The notes under the pieces: generated by a model | What the model saw: only the letters and a program-made list of their open reading frames with translations | Database searches by the model: none | Told to the model about the DNA's origin: nothing | Position numbers and translations under genes: made by a program | Assembly: GCA_018830105.1 (NCBI GenBank) | Contig: JAHJTC010000016.1 | Location: 124,001-188,000, forward strand | Direction of reading: 5' to 3' | Length of the DNA: 64,000 nucleotides | Source: Bacteroidota bacterium | Lineage (GTDB): Bacteria; Bacteroidota; Bacteroidia; Bacteroidales; F082 | Shown: in pieces, positions 34,086-43,242 of the stretch | Layout of the letters: each line of letters opens with the position of its first letter | How positions within the stretch are numbered: the first letter of the stretch is position 1

Positions 34086-34669
34086 GTAGTAACAGTATAG
34101 ATAAGGGGAAGTTATTGATTTTTTCTGCGCCTTCCGGCTCAGGGAAAACAACCTTGGTAAAACACCTTTTGAAACGCATAGATGGCTTGGTTTTTTCTGT
34201 TTCGGCCACCAGCAGGCCTGCGCGTAAAGGCGAAATAGATGGCAGGGACTATTATTTTTTATCTGTAGAAGCGTTTAAGGAAAAAATTCAGCATCAGGAA
34301 TTTTTGGAATGGGAGGAGGTCTATCCCGATGTGTTTTATGGCACACTTTACGCTCAGGTAGCGCAAAAGCGTGCGCAGGGGTTGCATGTAATCTTTGATG
34401 TAGATGTTGTAGGAGGGCTGAACATCAAAAAGTATTATGGCAAAGATGCGCTGGCGATTTTTGTGCAGGCGCCTTCGATGGAAATTCTTGCTGAAAGGCT
34501 TAAGCAGCGTGGTTCCGACGATGCACAAAGCATCCAAAAACGTTTGGAAAAAGCCCAATGGGAAATGAATTTTGCGCCTCAATTCGATCATATTATTGTT
34601 AATGACAGCCTTGAAAAGGCGCAGCAATTGATCGAAACAAAAGTGAAGGCTTTTCTTTCCGAACATTAA
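34082..34669 (+). CDS. gmk: Guanylate kinase
   Basis: This 195-residue enzyme phosphorylates GMP to GDP with ATP. The P-loop APSGSGKTTL is near residue 20, followed by the GMP-binding SATSRPARKGEIDGRDYYF and the late IQKRLEKAQWEM. Length and order are normal. It overlaps yicC by four bases and shares its promoter. Confidence 0.96.
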   Translation: MSSNSIDKGKLLIFSAPSGSGKTTLVKHLLKRIDGLVFSVSATSRPARKGEIDGRDYYFLSVEAFKEKIQHQEFLEWEEVYPDVFYGTLYAQVAQKRAQGLHVIFDVDVVGGLNIKKYYGKDALAIFVQAPSMEILAERLKQRGSDDAQSIQKRLEKAQWEMNFAPQFDHIIVNDSLEKAQQLIETKVKAFLSEH

Positions 34670-34725
34670 GTTTAGCCTTTTTGGCACCTTTCAGTTGAAT
34701 TGCAGACCGAAAAATAAAAGATATT

Positions 34726-35745
34726 ATGCGAAACGAAACCTATAATGCCGCTGTTTTAAGCCACACAAATCCCAATTTAGTAAGGGCCATTTTGAGTATT
34801 GAGGTTCAGCAAAAGAAATTCCGTGAGCCACTTCCAAACGAGTTATTGATAAAAATGGAAGCCGCTCCTTTTAATCCTTCAGATATTGCTTTTCTTCAGG
34901 ATAATTATAACGTAAAGAAGCAAATGCCCTGCGTGCCTGGTTTTGAAGGTGCCGGTAAAATTGTTGAAGTGGGCAAAGAACTGGATTCGGGGTTTTGGCT
35001 GGGCAAACGGGTGAGCTGTTTTTCGCAGCAAAACAAGGATGGCACCTGGGCCGAATATTTTTATGCCGGGGCACACGAAGTGCTACCTGTTAGCGACAAA
35101 TTGTCAGCCGCGCAGGCCGCCACTTTTTTCATCAATCCTTTCACAGCCTGGGGCTTGTTTGAAATAGCGCTGCAACGCGAAAGCAGTGCTATCATCATCA
35201 ACGCTGCCGGTAGCCGGGTAGCCGACTTTTTATTGGCCTTAGCCCGTATGCATCAGCTGGAAGTGTTGGCTATTGTTCGTAAGGAACAAACCGCCAAAAC
35301 ATTGATAGCACAAGGTGTAAGGCACGTTTTGGTAGAATCTGATCCTGATTTTAACAGCAAGTTACAATCGCTGGCTCATGAGCTTAAGGCAACAACAGCT
35401 TTTGATGCAGTGGGTGGCGCACAAAGCGGTCAGCTATTCAACCTGATGCCTTCAGATTCGGAGGTGGTGCTTTATGGCGGCCTTTCCGGAAAAGCGGTTG
35501 ATGGATTAAACCCACTGAGTTTAATTTTTGACAATAAAATGTTTACAGGCTTTAACTTGAACGACTGGATGGCCGAAACAGATGCCGTTAGTTTTGAGGT
35601 GGCGCGTCAAACATTGGAAGAACTGCTGACTGATAATGTCGTTAGCACAAAAATTCAGCAGGAAGTCCGCTTGCCCGAAATCGCCAAAGGCCTGAGAAAT
35701 TATATCACTGCCATGTCGCAGGGCAAGGTTGTTATTCGGTTTTAA
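34726..35745 (+). CDS. Medium-chain dehydrogenase/reductase (quinone oxidoreductase-like)
   Basis: This 339-residue protein of the MDR superfamily has a GroES-like N-terminal domain (AAPFNPSDIAFLQDNYN, PCVPGFEGAGKIVEVGKEL) and a Rossmann domain (INAAGSRVADFLLALARMH, TAFDAVGGAQSG). No cluster of catalytic-zinc ligands is evident, so it is probably a zinc-free NADPH-dependent quinone or enone reductase. The dinucleotide loop is degenerate. It is inserted between gmk and nadD, genes often adjacent in this phylum, and is probably transcribed with them. Confidence 0.85.
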   Translation: MRNETYNAAVLSHTNPNLVRAILSIEVQQKKFREPLPNELLIKMEAAPFNPSDIAFLQDNYNVKKQMPCVPGFEGAGKIVEVGKELDSGFWLGKRVSCFSQQNKDGTWAEYFYAGAHEVLPVSDKLSAAQAATFFINPFTAWGLFEIALQRESSAIIINAAGSRVADFLLALARMHQLEVLAIVRKEQTAKTLIAQGVRHVLVESDPDFNSKLQSLAHELKATTAFDAVGGAQSGQLFNLMPSDSEVVLYGGLSGKAVDGLNPLSLIFDNKMFTGFNLNDWMAETDAVSFEVARQTLEELLTDNVVSTKIQQEVRLPEIAKGLRNYITAMSQGKVVIRF

Positions 35746-35757
35746 AAGCTTTTGGAT

Positions 35758-36339
35758 ATGAATAAAAAACGTGTTGGATTGTTTTTTGGTTCCTTCAATC
35801 CCATTCATAACGGGCATATGATTTTGGCCAATTATATTGTGGAATTCACCGACTTACATGAGTTGTGGTTTGTGGTTTCACCGCAAAATCCTTTGAAAGA
35901 AAAAAAATCGCTGCTCGATGATCATCACCGGCTCGATATGGTTTTTAAGGCGGTGAACGACGATCCGCGTTTTAGCGTAAACGATATCGAATTCAGAATG
36001 CCTCGTCCGTCGTTTACCATCGACACGCTTACGCGCCTGAGCGAACGCCATCCGAATACTGAATTTTCGTTGATCTGCGGCATGGATAATCTGGAAAGCA
36101 TGCCGAAATGGAAAAATTACGAGATGTTGCTGAATACTTACCGCTTGCTGGTTTACCCCAGAAAAGGTCATGATGGAGGTAAATATGCGCAGCATCCATC
36201 TGTACAGCATGTTAACGCACCAGAAATAGAAATTTCTTCCAGCTTTATTCGCAGAGCTGTGGCCAGCGGCAAAAACCTCTCATTCTTTATGCCTGACGGG
36301 GCTTTTCGCTATATGACTGAGATGCATTTTTACGAATGA
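35758..36339 (+). CDS. nadD: Nicotinate-nucleotide adenylyltransferase
   Basis: 193 residues from ATG 35758 (MNKKRVGLFFGSFNP); an in-frame TTG six bases earlier is less likely. It joins nicotinate mononucleotide and ATP to form deamido-NAD. The nucleotidyltransferase motif GSFNPIHNGHM is at the start and SSSFIRRAVASGKN near the end. nadE, the next enzyme of the pathway, is elsewhere in this window (52599). Confidence 0.95.
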   Translation: MNKKRVGLFFGSFNPIHNGHMILANYIVEFTDLHELWFVVSPQNPLKEKKSLLDDHHRLDMVFKAVNDDPRFSVNDIEFRMPRPSFTIDTLTRLSERHPNTEFSLICGMDNLESMPKWKNYEMLLNTYRLLVYPRKGHDGGKYAQHPSVQHVNAPEIEISSSFIRRAVASGKNLSFFMPDGAFRYMTEMHFYE

Positions 36340-36462
36340 GATTGCTTGTAGCAAGAGCAGATATTTATGCTATCCCTATCTCAGGGGCTTCGGTTTATTT
36401 CTTTTCGATAGAACTTTTTAGGCAAGGTATTTGTTGTTTATAACAGATTCAAAGAGAAAATT

Positions 36463-37320
36463 ATGAAAGAATCGACAGAACTCAATGCCTTGATTAGTTT
36501 AGCTGATGAGCCGGACGAAAAACTCTATGATCAGATCCGGTCACGCATTTTGTCCTATGGCACTGCAGCGATTCCTTCGCTCGAATCTGCCTGGGAAGCC
36601 TCATTTGACGACAGCCTTCAGCAACGACTCATTCAGCTCATTCATCAGATTCAGCAAGAGAGTCTTTATGCTGAGCTTTATCAATGGAGTCAGTTTGGAT
36701 ACGACGATTTGCTCAGAGGGTATATGCTTGTCACCCGATTTCAATATCCCGATTTGGATGTGGACAGCCTTACACGCGAGGTAGGACGCATTGTGCAGCA
36801 GCTGTGGCTCGAGCTCAATACCGACCTTACGCCTTTGGAAAAAGTGAAGGTGATGAATCATGTATTTTACGATATCAACCATTTTAGCGGCAATACCACC
36901 AATATTCACCTGCCCGAAAACTTTTACCTGAAAAATTTGCTGGAGTCAAAGAAAGGTAATCCACTTTCGCTGGGGATATTTTACATGATTATTGCCAAAA
37001 GCATGCGTATCCCAATATTTGGAATTGACTTGCCTAAGCACTTTATTCTGGCCTATACCGATGAAAGCAAACAAACACTCTCAGCAGATGATGTGGTGTT
37101 TTACCTCAATCCCTTCAATAAAGGGGCTGTTTTTACAAAGAATGAAATTGATCTCTACATTAAGCAACTACGGATCGAAACGCAGCAAAGTTTTTACGCG
37201 CCATGCAGCAATAAAGTTATTATCACACGATTGATTAATGGCCTGGCCGAAAGTTACATCCTGTCCGGCAATAATGACAAAGCGGATGAGCTCAATCAGC
37301 TGCTGAAAGCCCTTGAATAG
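36463..37320 (+). CDS. SirB1-like transglutaminase-fold protein
   Basis: 285 residues. The central block (about 90-210) matches the SirB1/transglutaminase-like family: DLTPLEKVKVMNHVFYDINHFSGN, KKGNPLSLGIFYMIIAKSMRIPIFGIDLPKHFILAY. The usual catalytic Cys position is occupied by the KKGNPLSL segment, as in SirB1 homologues that are probably not active proteases. The start and end of the protein are helical. The function in this phylum is unknown. It follows nadD after 123 bases and may be in the same transcript. Confidence 0.8.
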   Translation: MKESTELNALISLADEPDEKLYDQIRSRILSYGTAAIPSLESAWEASFDDSLQQRLIQLIHQIQQESLYAELYQWSQFGYDDLLRGYMLVTRFQYPDLDVDSLTREVGRIVQQLWLELNTDLTPLEKVKVMNHVFYDINHFSGNTTNIHLPENFYLKNLLESKKGNPLSLGIFYMIIAKSMRIPIFGIDLPKHFILAYTDESKQTLSADDVVFYLNPFNKGAVFTKNEIDLYIKQLRIETQQSFYAPCSNKVIITRLINGLAESYILSGNNDKADELNQLLKALE

Positions 37321-37434
37321 CGACTTATCTGACTTTGTATTAAATTGATTTGGACAAATAGTTAGATGTTGATTGGCTCAACGTTTTAAACCGACTCCAT
37401 GTTAAACCAACAAAAGCTATCCTTTTAATATAAA

Positions 37435-37472
37435 AAAAACCGTAACAATCTATATGGATGATTATTACGGCT
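37435..37472 (-). terminator. Terminator of the DDIPF-repeat gene
   Basis: CCGTAA pairs with TTACGG around an AATC/GATT inner stem, with an eight-base U-run in the minus direction. Confidence 0.65.
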
Positions 37473-37492
37473 CATTATAAGTAGAGTAAAAT

Positions 37493-37885
37493 TTATTTGC
37501 TCATGCGTTCCAGGCGATTGTGTTCCAACATAAATCCAAAGCTTGACTGTGCAATTTTATGCGTGTCAAAAGGAATATCGTCAATTTGTTGCTCTTTTTG
37601 CATAGCGAAATCAACCTGCATGGCTTGTTCTGCTATTGCTTCGGCAGCTACTTCTGCTGTTTCAAAAGGAATATCGTCAACATAGGCTGTTGCATCCATG
37701 TGCTGCATATTAAATATGCTGTCCTGATAATTTCTAAAGAGCTTTTCGGTATCGAAAGGAATATCATCAATATAGTTTTCTGTTGTGCCTTGAAATCCTG
37801 TAACTACCTGAGCAGCTTGTGCCTGCATAAAGTTAAAGCCTAAGACTTGAAAAATTGCGATGATTAAAATTGTTGTAGCTTTCAT
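37493..37885 (-). CDS. Small secreted protein with three DDIPF(D/E)T repeats
   Basis: 130 residues with a signal peptide (1-22, ending MQAQA). The mature protein has three copies of a short motif at residues 38-46 (YIDDIPFDT), 68-76 (YVDDIPFET) and 100-108 (QIDDIPFDT), spaced 30 and 32 residues apart. Each is followed by a charged helix-like stretch. I recall similar DDIPF motifs in other small Bacteroidota proteins, but no named family or function. The acidic motif could bind metal or dock a partner in the periplasm. The gene has its own terminator. Confidence 0.75.
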   Translation of the reverse strand: MKATTILIIAIFQVLGFNFMQAQAAQVVTGFQGTTENYIDDIPFDTEKLFRNYQDSIFNMQHMDATAYVDDIPFETAEVAAEAIAEQAMQVDFAMQKEQQIDDIPFDTHKIAQSSFGFMLEHNRLERMSK

Positions 37886-38236
37886 GACTGTATATTTTTA
37901 AGTTTTTTTCTGTTTTAAAACTGTTTGATTCTATTATTACTATTTTCGTGCCAAAGATTGTAAATAACTATAAGTTAGTTAAATAAGTCTATATTAAGTA
38001 GAACAAACCAAGTGAAAAAGTGTTCGATAAAAGCAATAAAATGTTCGCTACTGAACATAAATTAGGTTAAGTTGAAAAAAAGCGGGCATTTTTCTTTAGA
38101 TCTAAGAACTAATGTGGAGAGGTTTTCTTATTAAATCGTGGATTATTTGATTTTGAAAGTCAGTTTCTTTTGGTTAAAAGCCTTGATTTATCACAAAGCT
38201 GTTTTGGTTGGAGGTCATAAACGAAAAAAAATAATG
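37886..38236. other. AT-rich intergenic region between divergent genes
   Basis: About 350 bases of AT-rich sequence carrying the promoters of the DDIPF-repeat gene and the haem-binding gene. No open frame or RNA family was recognised. Confidence 0.4.
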
Positions 38237-38244
38237 TACTTTTG
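38237..38244 (+). promoter_or_regulatory. -7 promoter element of the haem-binding-domain gene
   Basis: TACTTTTG, 28 bases before the start. Confidence 0.6.
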
Positions 38245-38271
38245 ATGGGCAAACACTAAAAAACAATTACC

Positions 38272-38727
38272 ATGACCAGATTGCAGAAAGTTTTACTTGT
38301 TTTGTTGATAATTTTCGTCTTGATTCAATTTGTTCGTCCTGAGCGAAATATCGAGAATAATCCAAGTCGGTATGATATTTTTCACAAAACAGACCAGCCC
38401 ACCGAAATTTCAGCTATGGTGCAGGCAGCATGCTACGACTGCCATTCCAACCGAACAGCTTATCCCTGGTATGCAAGTGTAGCTCCTGTTTCATGGTTTT
38501 TAGCCAATCATGTTAAGGAAGGGAAGGAGCATATGAATTTCAGCGAATGGAAATTACTTGATAAAACTCAACAGCTGCATATGCTTGATGAGATTAAGGA
38601 GGTGCTTGAAAAACAGGAAATGCCTCCAAAATCATACCAATGGCTTCATGATGAGGCCAGGCTTAGTGCAGCGGATCACGACAAAATAATTAATTGGGTA
38701 AAGCAATTGGAGACCTCGCTGAACTAG
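38272..38727 (+). CDS. Membrane-anchored haem-binding-domain protein (CxxCH)
   Basis: 151 residues: an uncleaved N-terminal membrane anchor (about 5-21) and a periplasmic domain with CYDCH at residues 54-58, which would attach one haem covalently. The context YDCHSNRTAYPWYASVAPVSWFLANHVKEG matches the haem-binding domain common in Bacteroidota (PF14376-type). It probably takes part in periplasmic electron transfer; the partner is unknown. It is a single gene flanked by a promoter and a terminator. Confidence 0.88.
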   Translation: MTRLQKVLLVLLIIFVLIQFVRPERNIENNPSRYDIFHKTDQPTEISAMVQAACYDCHSNRTAYPWYASVAPVSWFLANHVKEGKEHMNFSEWKLLDKTQQLHMLDEIKEVLEKQEMPPKSYQWLHDEARLSAADHDKIINWVKQLETSLN

Positions 38728-38740
38728 ACAGCATGTAAAA

Positions 38741-38772
38741 AGGCGGATCTATGCCATGCATAAATCCGCCCT
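38741..38772. terminator. Terminator between convergent genes
   Basis: GGCGGAT/ATCCGCC with an inner TATGC/GCATA stem, flanked by A residues and followed by CTATAAAAA. Confidence 0.75.
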
Positions 38773-38792
38773 ATAAAAATGACTGTAATTTA

Positions 38793-40835
38793 TTATTTCC
38801 GAATGATGATCATTTTGTTTTGAACGCTTCCGGAATTCGATACAAGCTGTATCTGATATACGCCCTCAGCAAAACTTTCTAAATCAAGTCTTTCCTGAGT
38901 TAGTTCTTCAACGGCAAATTCACGCAAAATTTGTCCTTGCTGACTAACCACCCGTATAAGTTTCGTATCGTCCGAAAATTCCAGTTGTATCCAGTCACTA
39001 GCCGGGTTGGGGTAAGTCTTGAAACTGGTTTCCTTCATTTCGTTCGTTCCGGTTATAATTGTCAGCGTGACGGGCACATTGACTTCGGGGTGTTCAGGAT
39101 CGTTGCTTTGGATGATGATTGCAGCTTCGTACAGGCCCGGATCAAGTTCAGTAGCATCCATGCAAACTTCAATCATCATATTTTCTCCGGGATTTACAGC
39201 TCCTGAATTGACAGAAACCGACAGCCATTCTTCCCGTAAATAGTCTATTGATAGTGTAAAATCGAGTACTTCATTACCAATGTTTGAGATATTCAAATCC
39301 TGACAAACTATTCCGGGGCTTTCCCAATCCTGAATAATAGCCTCGGGGCTGATCACGATGGTAGGATTTCCGGCGATTGCGCCAACAAATCCCTTATGGT
39401 CGTTGCTTCCTTTGTAAGTTCCGGCCAGCACATTGGCTTGTTCCACACTGATGCCGAGGCTGTAGGCATTTACGAATACAGAATCATCGGGAGAAAAATT
39501 TAGTTCATAGGAAAGAGCGATCAGGTCGAGCATGCCATCGCCGTCAATATCTCCCAGGTTAGCCCCATTCATAAAGGTAAAGCCTGTAGGACGTAATGGA
39601 AAGCCATCTAACTCCCCGGTTCCATCCATCTTGTAGGCGTGGATAAATCCCATGCCATCAATCTTCAGGTTGCTGCCAAACAACAGCTCATGTTGTCCGT
39701 CACCATCAATGTCAGCAACGCTGCTAAAGCCTTCCAGTCCGCCGGATTTGGTTATCGGAAAGTTGTCCATCAAGCTCCCGTCGGGATTAAAACCATAGAG
39801 CATGGGAGCAACATCTTCACCTGTGGGGCGGCTCATAAATATGCTGTACTCCTGATTACCTGTCAGATCAACAACAGTGGGCGGTGAATAAGTCCAGTAA
39901 TTTTCGGGCACAGCAACCGGCCAGCCCTCGCGGTAGTTGCCATCATGATTTCTGGCATAAAACTTTGGCGCATCGCCATGTGTTGCTCCAACGATAGAAA
40001 GAAACCCATCACCCTCAAAATCTGCCAAAATGGGTGATTGATACGAAAAGCTATAGCCATCTGAAGCTACAGGAAAACCTGTTAAGGCGTTTCCGTCCGC
40101 ATCAAAGGCATACATTGTTCCATTAGAAATAGCGGTTACGATGTCCATTATGCCATCATTATTTACGTCGGCAACAGATGGAGTAACAGCGGGAGTGCCA
40201 GCCAGATTTTGAGGCCAGTTCAAGCCAAAAGCGGTTCCATCCTGCTTGAGTACATGCAGATTGTTGGAAGTACGTGTCTGGACGATAATTTCACATTGTT
40301 CGTCACCATCCATATCTGCAATTACAGGACCGCAAATCACCCAGTGATTGTTAAAATTCAAAGGCCATCCCGGCTGATCGTCGCCCTGCGCATCCAGATA
40401 ATAGATGTGTCCGTTGTCAGGAACTCCTCCTGTAACACAAACAATTCCAATCGTACCATTGCCATCCATATCGGCTACGGCAGGCGGATAAATTGCTGTT
40501 CCGGATAGATTTTTTTGCCACAGCAAACTGCCGTCACCTGTGTAAACGTTGAGTTTGTCGAATGAAGCAACCAGGATTTCATCGGAACCATCCTGATTGA
40601 TATCCGCAACGGTTACTCCACGCATGTTTTTAAAATTGGGACTGGCTCCCATTTTTTTTGGAAATCCGGGTAATTGATCAAGGCTCTTTTGCGGTGAATA
40701 CTCCTGATCGGGTATAAACATTGCTGTTGTTACACTACCATCTTCAGCGATGGATGCTTTATAAGCCTGCTGTTGAGCTACGCTTAACAAGCTGAATAAT
40801 AAAGCTGTAAAAAGTAAAAGGTACATTTTTTTCAT
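38793..40835 (-). CDS. VCBS/FG-GAP-repeat protein secreted by the T9SS
   Basis: 680 residues. After a signal peptide (1-20) come at least seven FG-GAP/VCBS repeats with calcium-binding Asp patterns (VADINQDGSDEILVAS, VADMDGNGTIGIV, IADMDGDEQCEII, VADVNNDGIMDIV, LGDIDGDGMLDLI), which build a seven-bladed propeller. A beta-sandwich (about 500-595) and a T9SS type A sorting domain (KTYPNPASDW to IIIRK) follow. It should sit on or leave the cell surface. No enzyme motif was seen; adhesion or glycan contact is a guess. Confidence 0.88.
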   Translation of the reverse strand: MKKMYLLLFTALLFSLLSVAQQQAYKASIAEDGSVTTAMFIPDQEYSPQKSLDQLPGFPKKMGASPNFKNMRGVTVADINQDGSDEILVASFDKLNVYTGDGSLLWQKNLSGTAIYPPAVADMDGNGTIGIVCVTGGVPDNGHIYYLDAQGDDQPGWPLNFNNHWVICGPVIADMDGDEQCEIIVQTRTSNNLHVLKQDGTAFGLNWPQNLAGTPAVTPSVADVNNDGIMDIVTAISNGTMYAFDADGNALTGFPVASDGYSFSYQSPILADFEGDGFLSIVGATHGDAPKFYARNHDGNYREGWPVAVPENYWTYSPPTVVDLTGNQEYSIFMSRPTGEDVAPMLYGFNPDGSLMDNFPITKSGGLEGFSSVADIDGDGQHELLFGSNLKIDGMGFIHAYKMDGTGELDGFPLRPTGFTFMNGANLGDIDGDGMLDLIALSYELNFSPDDSVFVNAYSLGISVEQANVLAGTYKGSNDHKGFVGAIAGNPTIVISPEAIIQDWESPGIVCQDLNISNIGNEVLDFTLSIDYLREEWLSVSVNSGAVNPGENMMIEVCMDATELDPGLYEAAIIIQSNDPEHPEVNVPVTLTIITGTNEMKETSFKTYPNPASDWIQLEFSDDTKLIRVVSQQGQILREFAVEELTQERLDLESFAEGVYQIQLVSNSGSVQNKMIIIRK

Positions 40836-41114
40836 AATTAATCTCTTTATAGATTATTAACAATTAAACTAAGTTGTTTGATGAATTGGTAAAGTTATAG
40901 AAAAACAGACTGGAATAAAAGTAAACAGTTATTAAAATGGCTGCAAGATAATTCTACACCATCAGCAAACATAGCAATTGTTAGCTGCGGTGTTGCACGA
41001 ATCTTAGCTTGGCTAAGCTGGATAGGGTTGTTTTTTGTACCGGTGAATCTAACCAAATTGCATTCTGAAAAACGAATATTGCCGGGTTAACCTGATAATT
41101 GTCTTTTAGACGTT
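40836..41114. other. Intergenic region, nothing recognised
   Basis: About 280 bases between the VCBS gene and the end of the men operon. It contains a short inverted repeat around TTAGCTTGGCTAAGCT. No clear men terminator was seen. Confidence 0.35.
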
Positions 41115-42191
41115 TTACAGCCGCTCTTCGATAAGCATTTTGCGGAGTAATTTCCTGTTGGGTTTACCACTTTCAAGCATTGGAATTTGATCAATAAAAT
41201 GAATCCTGCGAGGCATTTCTTCGGCAGTTAGCAGTGCTGAAAGCGCTTTCCATAGTTCGTAAAGCGCAGCTATAGTGGTGTTTCCTTCTATAACCAATAG
41301 GGTTGTTTCTCCGGCTTTTTCATGAGGTATTCCAACGATCAACATTTGATTTTTGAAATGTCTCCCGAGTTTTTGTTCTACCAACAAGGGATGTATTTTT
41401 TTTCCTGCACTGATAATCACATCATCAATACGGCCTAAAAGTTTAAACTTTTGGTCGCTGGCGATAGAAACCAGATCGTTTGTTAGCAACTTGTTAATGC
41501 CGAGAGATTTTGCGTCAATAATCAGACAGCCTCTTGCATCGGCCGATACTTCAATGTTTTTGAGCGTACTGAACCAGGCGCTCTTATGCTCGCCATTTAT
41601 TTTTCGCAGCGCGATATGACTCATGGTCTCTGTCATTCCGTAAGTGTGATAAAATGACGTTTGCACTTCTTGAAGTTGTTGTTCAAGTTGTGGCGAGAGT
41701 GCACTTCCTCCGATAATTACTGTGTTGAGCAGCTTGAGTTTTAGGGGTGTTTCGTCTAGTATTTTTGATAGCTGCAGTGGAACCATGGCGCAGAAATCAA
41801 TAGGCTGATCAATATGCGCAATGGGATTACTTGTTGTTTTGGCAAGGATAAGATTCATCTTCCAAACTAATGCCCTGATTATCATCATTTTTCCGGCGAT
41901 ATATTTTGGTGATAAACACAGCAGCACATTCATTCTATCATGGAAACCAAAAAAGAAGCCTGTCATTTTTGCGCTTTCGATCATTGCCGCTTTAGGCAGC
42001 TGCATTTGCTTTGGAGCAGCTGTGGAGCCTGAACTTTGTTGCCGGATTGTTGCTTCCGGATTAAGCCACTCCACCAAAAAACTTACCGTTTCGGCCCACA
42101 AGTCATCAGCATTTTGAATGCTTAAATTCAAGATAGCTGAGGTGGAATAGTCCACTCCATTGATTTTTATGTAGGTTTTATCCGAATGCAT
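41115..42191 (-). CDS. menE: 2-succinylbenzoate--CoA ligase
   Basis: 358 residues, shorter than many AMP-forming ligases but normal for the Bacteroidota MenE. It activates o-succinylbenzoate to its CoA thioester. Motifs: the phosphate loop SSGSTAAPKQ, YHTYGMTETMSHIALR, and GRIDDVIISAGKKIHP before the C-terminal lid. It is the last gene of the men operon. Its first base overlaps the stop of menC, so the two are translationally coupled. Confidence 0.92.
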   Translation of the reverse strand: MHSDKTYIKINGVDYSTSAILNLSIQNADDLWAETVSFLVEWLNPEATIRQQSSGSTAAPKQMQLPKAAMIESAKMTGFFFGFHDRMNVLLCLSPKYIAGKMMIIRALVWKMNLILAKTTSNPIAHIDQPIDFCAMVPLQLSKILDETPLKLKLLNTVIIGGSALSPQLEQQLQEVQTSFYHTYGMTETMSHIALRKINGEHKSAWFSTLKNIEVSADARGCLIIDAKSLGINKLLTNDLVSIASDQKFKLLGRIDDVIISAGKKIHPLLVEQKLGRHFKNQMLIVGIPHEKAGETTLLVIEGNTTIAALYELWKALSALLTAEEMPRRIHFIDQIPMLESGKPNRKLLRKMLIEERL

Positions 42192-43240
42192 TATTCAGGA
42201 AGTATGGTATCCCATTGAAGTTTTGAATTGTGAAACAATTTCGCCTCCCGAATTTCGAGAGGGGATGCAATATTATTGGAAAAAAGCTGACCGGTTCCCA
42301 ATCCCTGTGGGAGCGGATTTTGTTTTTTATACACCCATTGTGCGATGGCATTTAGCCCGATATTAGATTCCAGTGCAGAGGTGGCCCACCAGTTCACGTT
42401 TTGTTTTTCGGCCTGTTCAATCCACTGCTCCGAAGCTTCAAGGCCGCCTATCAAACTAGGTTTTAGTATGATGTATTGGGGTTTGATCGCTGCCAATAAA
42501 GCAGGGATGGCTTCCTGATGGATGCCGATAAGTTCTTCGTCCAGGGCGATTGGAATCGGACTTTGTGCGCACAAAGCTGCCATTTCCTGTCGCTGACCCG
42601 CTTTGATGGGCTGCTCGATAGAATGAATATTGAATTGCGCCAGCTGTTCAAGCTTGTTCATGGCTTTGTCTGGTGCAAAAGCACCATTGGCATCCAAACG
42701 AATTTCAATTTCGTCGGCATCATATTTTGATCGGATTCCGGCCAATAAAGCCAGTTCTTTCTCAAATTCCAGGGCACCAATTTTAAGCTTGATACAATTG
42801 AATCCCGCTTGAATCTTTTCCAAAAGCTGAGCTTGCATGAAACCGGCATCTCCCATCCAAATCAAGCCATTGATTGCTATTCCGGCTTCACCTTTTGTAA
42901 ATGCAGTTTCCCCGAAAATCCGGTTGCCGCCGTAGTTCATATCGTGTAATGCCGTTTCGAGGGCAAAGCGGATAGCCGGAAATGCTGTTCCATGAGTTTC
43001 AAGCCAAACAGGGTAACTCGCAATATTTTTGCAGAGTTTGGCGAGTTCTGCTTCTACCGCTTCCGGCGGGTCGATGCTTAAGCCGGGAATAATACTCACC
43101 TCGCCAATTCCATAGCGGCTTGTATCATTACCATCGGTTAGTGTGATAAACCAGGAATCTTTTGCCAAAAGCACTCCTCGGGAAGTGCCAGCAGGTCTTT
43201 TGAAAATCATTGGATGATGCTGAAAATTGGCTTTGAGCAT
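42191..43240 (-). CDS. menC: o-Succinylbenzoate synthase
   Basis: This 349-residue enolase-superfamily enzyme dehydrates SHCHC to o-succinylbenzoate. The catalytic Lys is in CIKLKIGA; metal ligands are in EIRLDANGAF, HSIEQPI and IALDEEL, and a late Lys is in YIILKPSLIGG. It lies two bases after menA and overlaps menE by one base. Confidence 0.93.
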   Translation of the reverse strand: MLKANFQHHPMIFKRPAGTSRGVLLAKDSWFITLTDGNDTSRYGIGEVSIIPGLSIDPPEAVEAELAKLCKNIASYPVWLETHGTAFPAIRFALETALHDMNYGGNRIFGETAFTKGEAGIAINGLIWMGDAGFMQAQLLEKIQAGFNCIKLKIGALEFEKELALLAGIRSKYDADEIEIRLDANGAFAPDKAMNKLEQLAQFNIHSIEQPIKAGQRQEMAALCAQSPIPIALDEELIGIHQEAIPALLAAIKPQYIILKPSLIGGLEASEQWIEQAEKQNVNWWATSALESNIGLNAIAQWVYKKQNPLPQGLGTGQLFSNNIASPLEIREAKLFHNSKLQWDTILPE

Positions 43241-43242
43241 GA

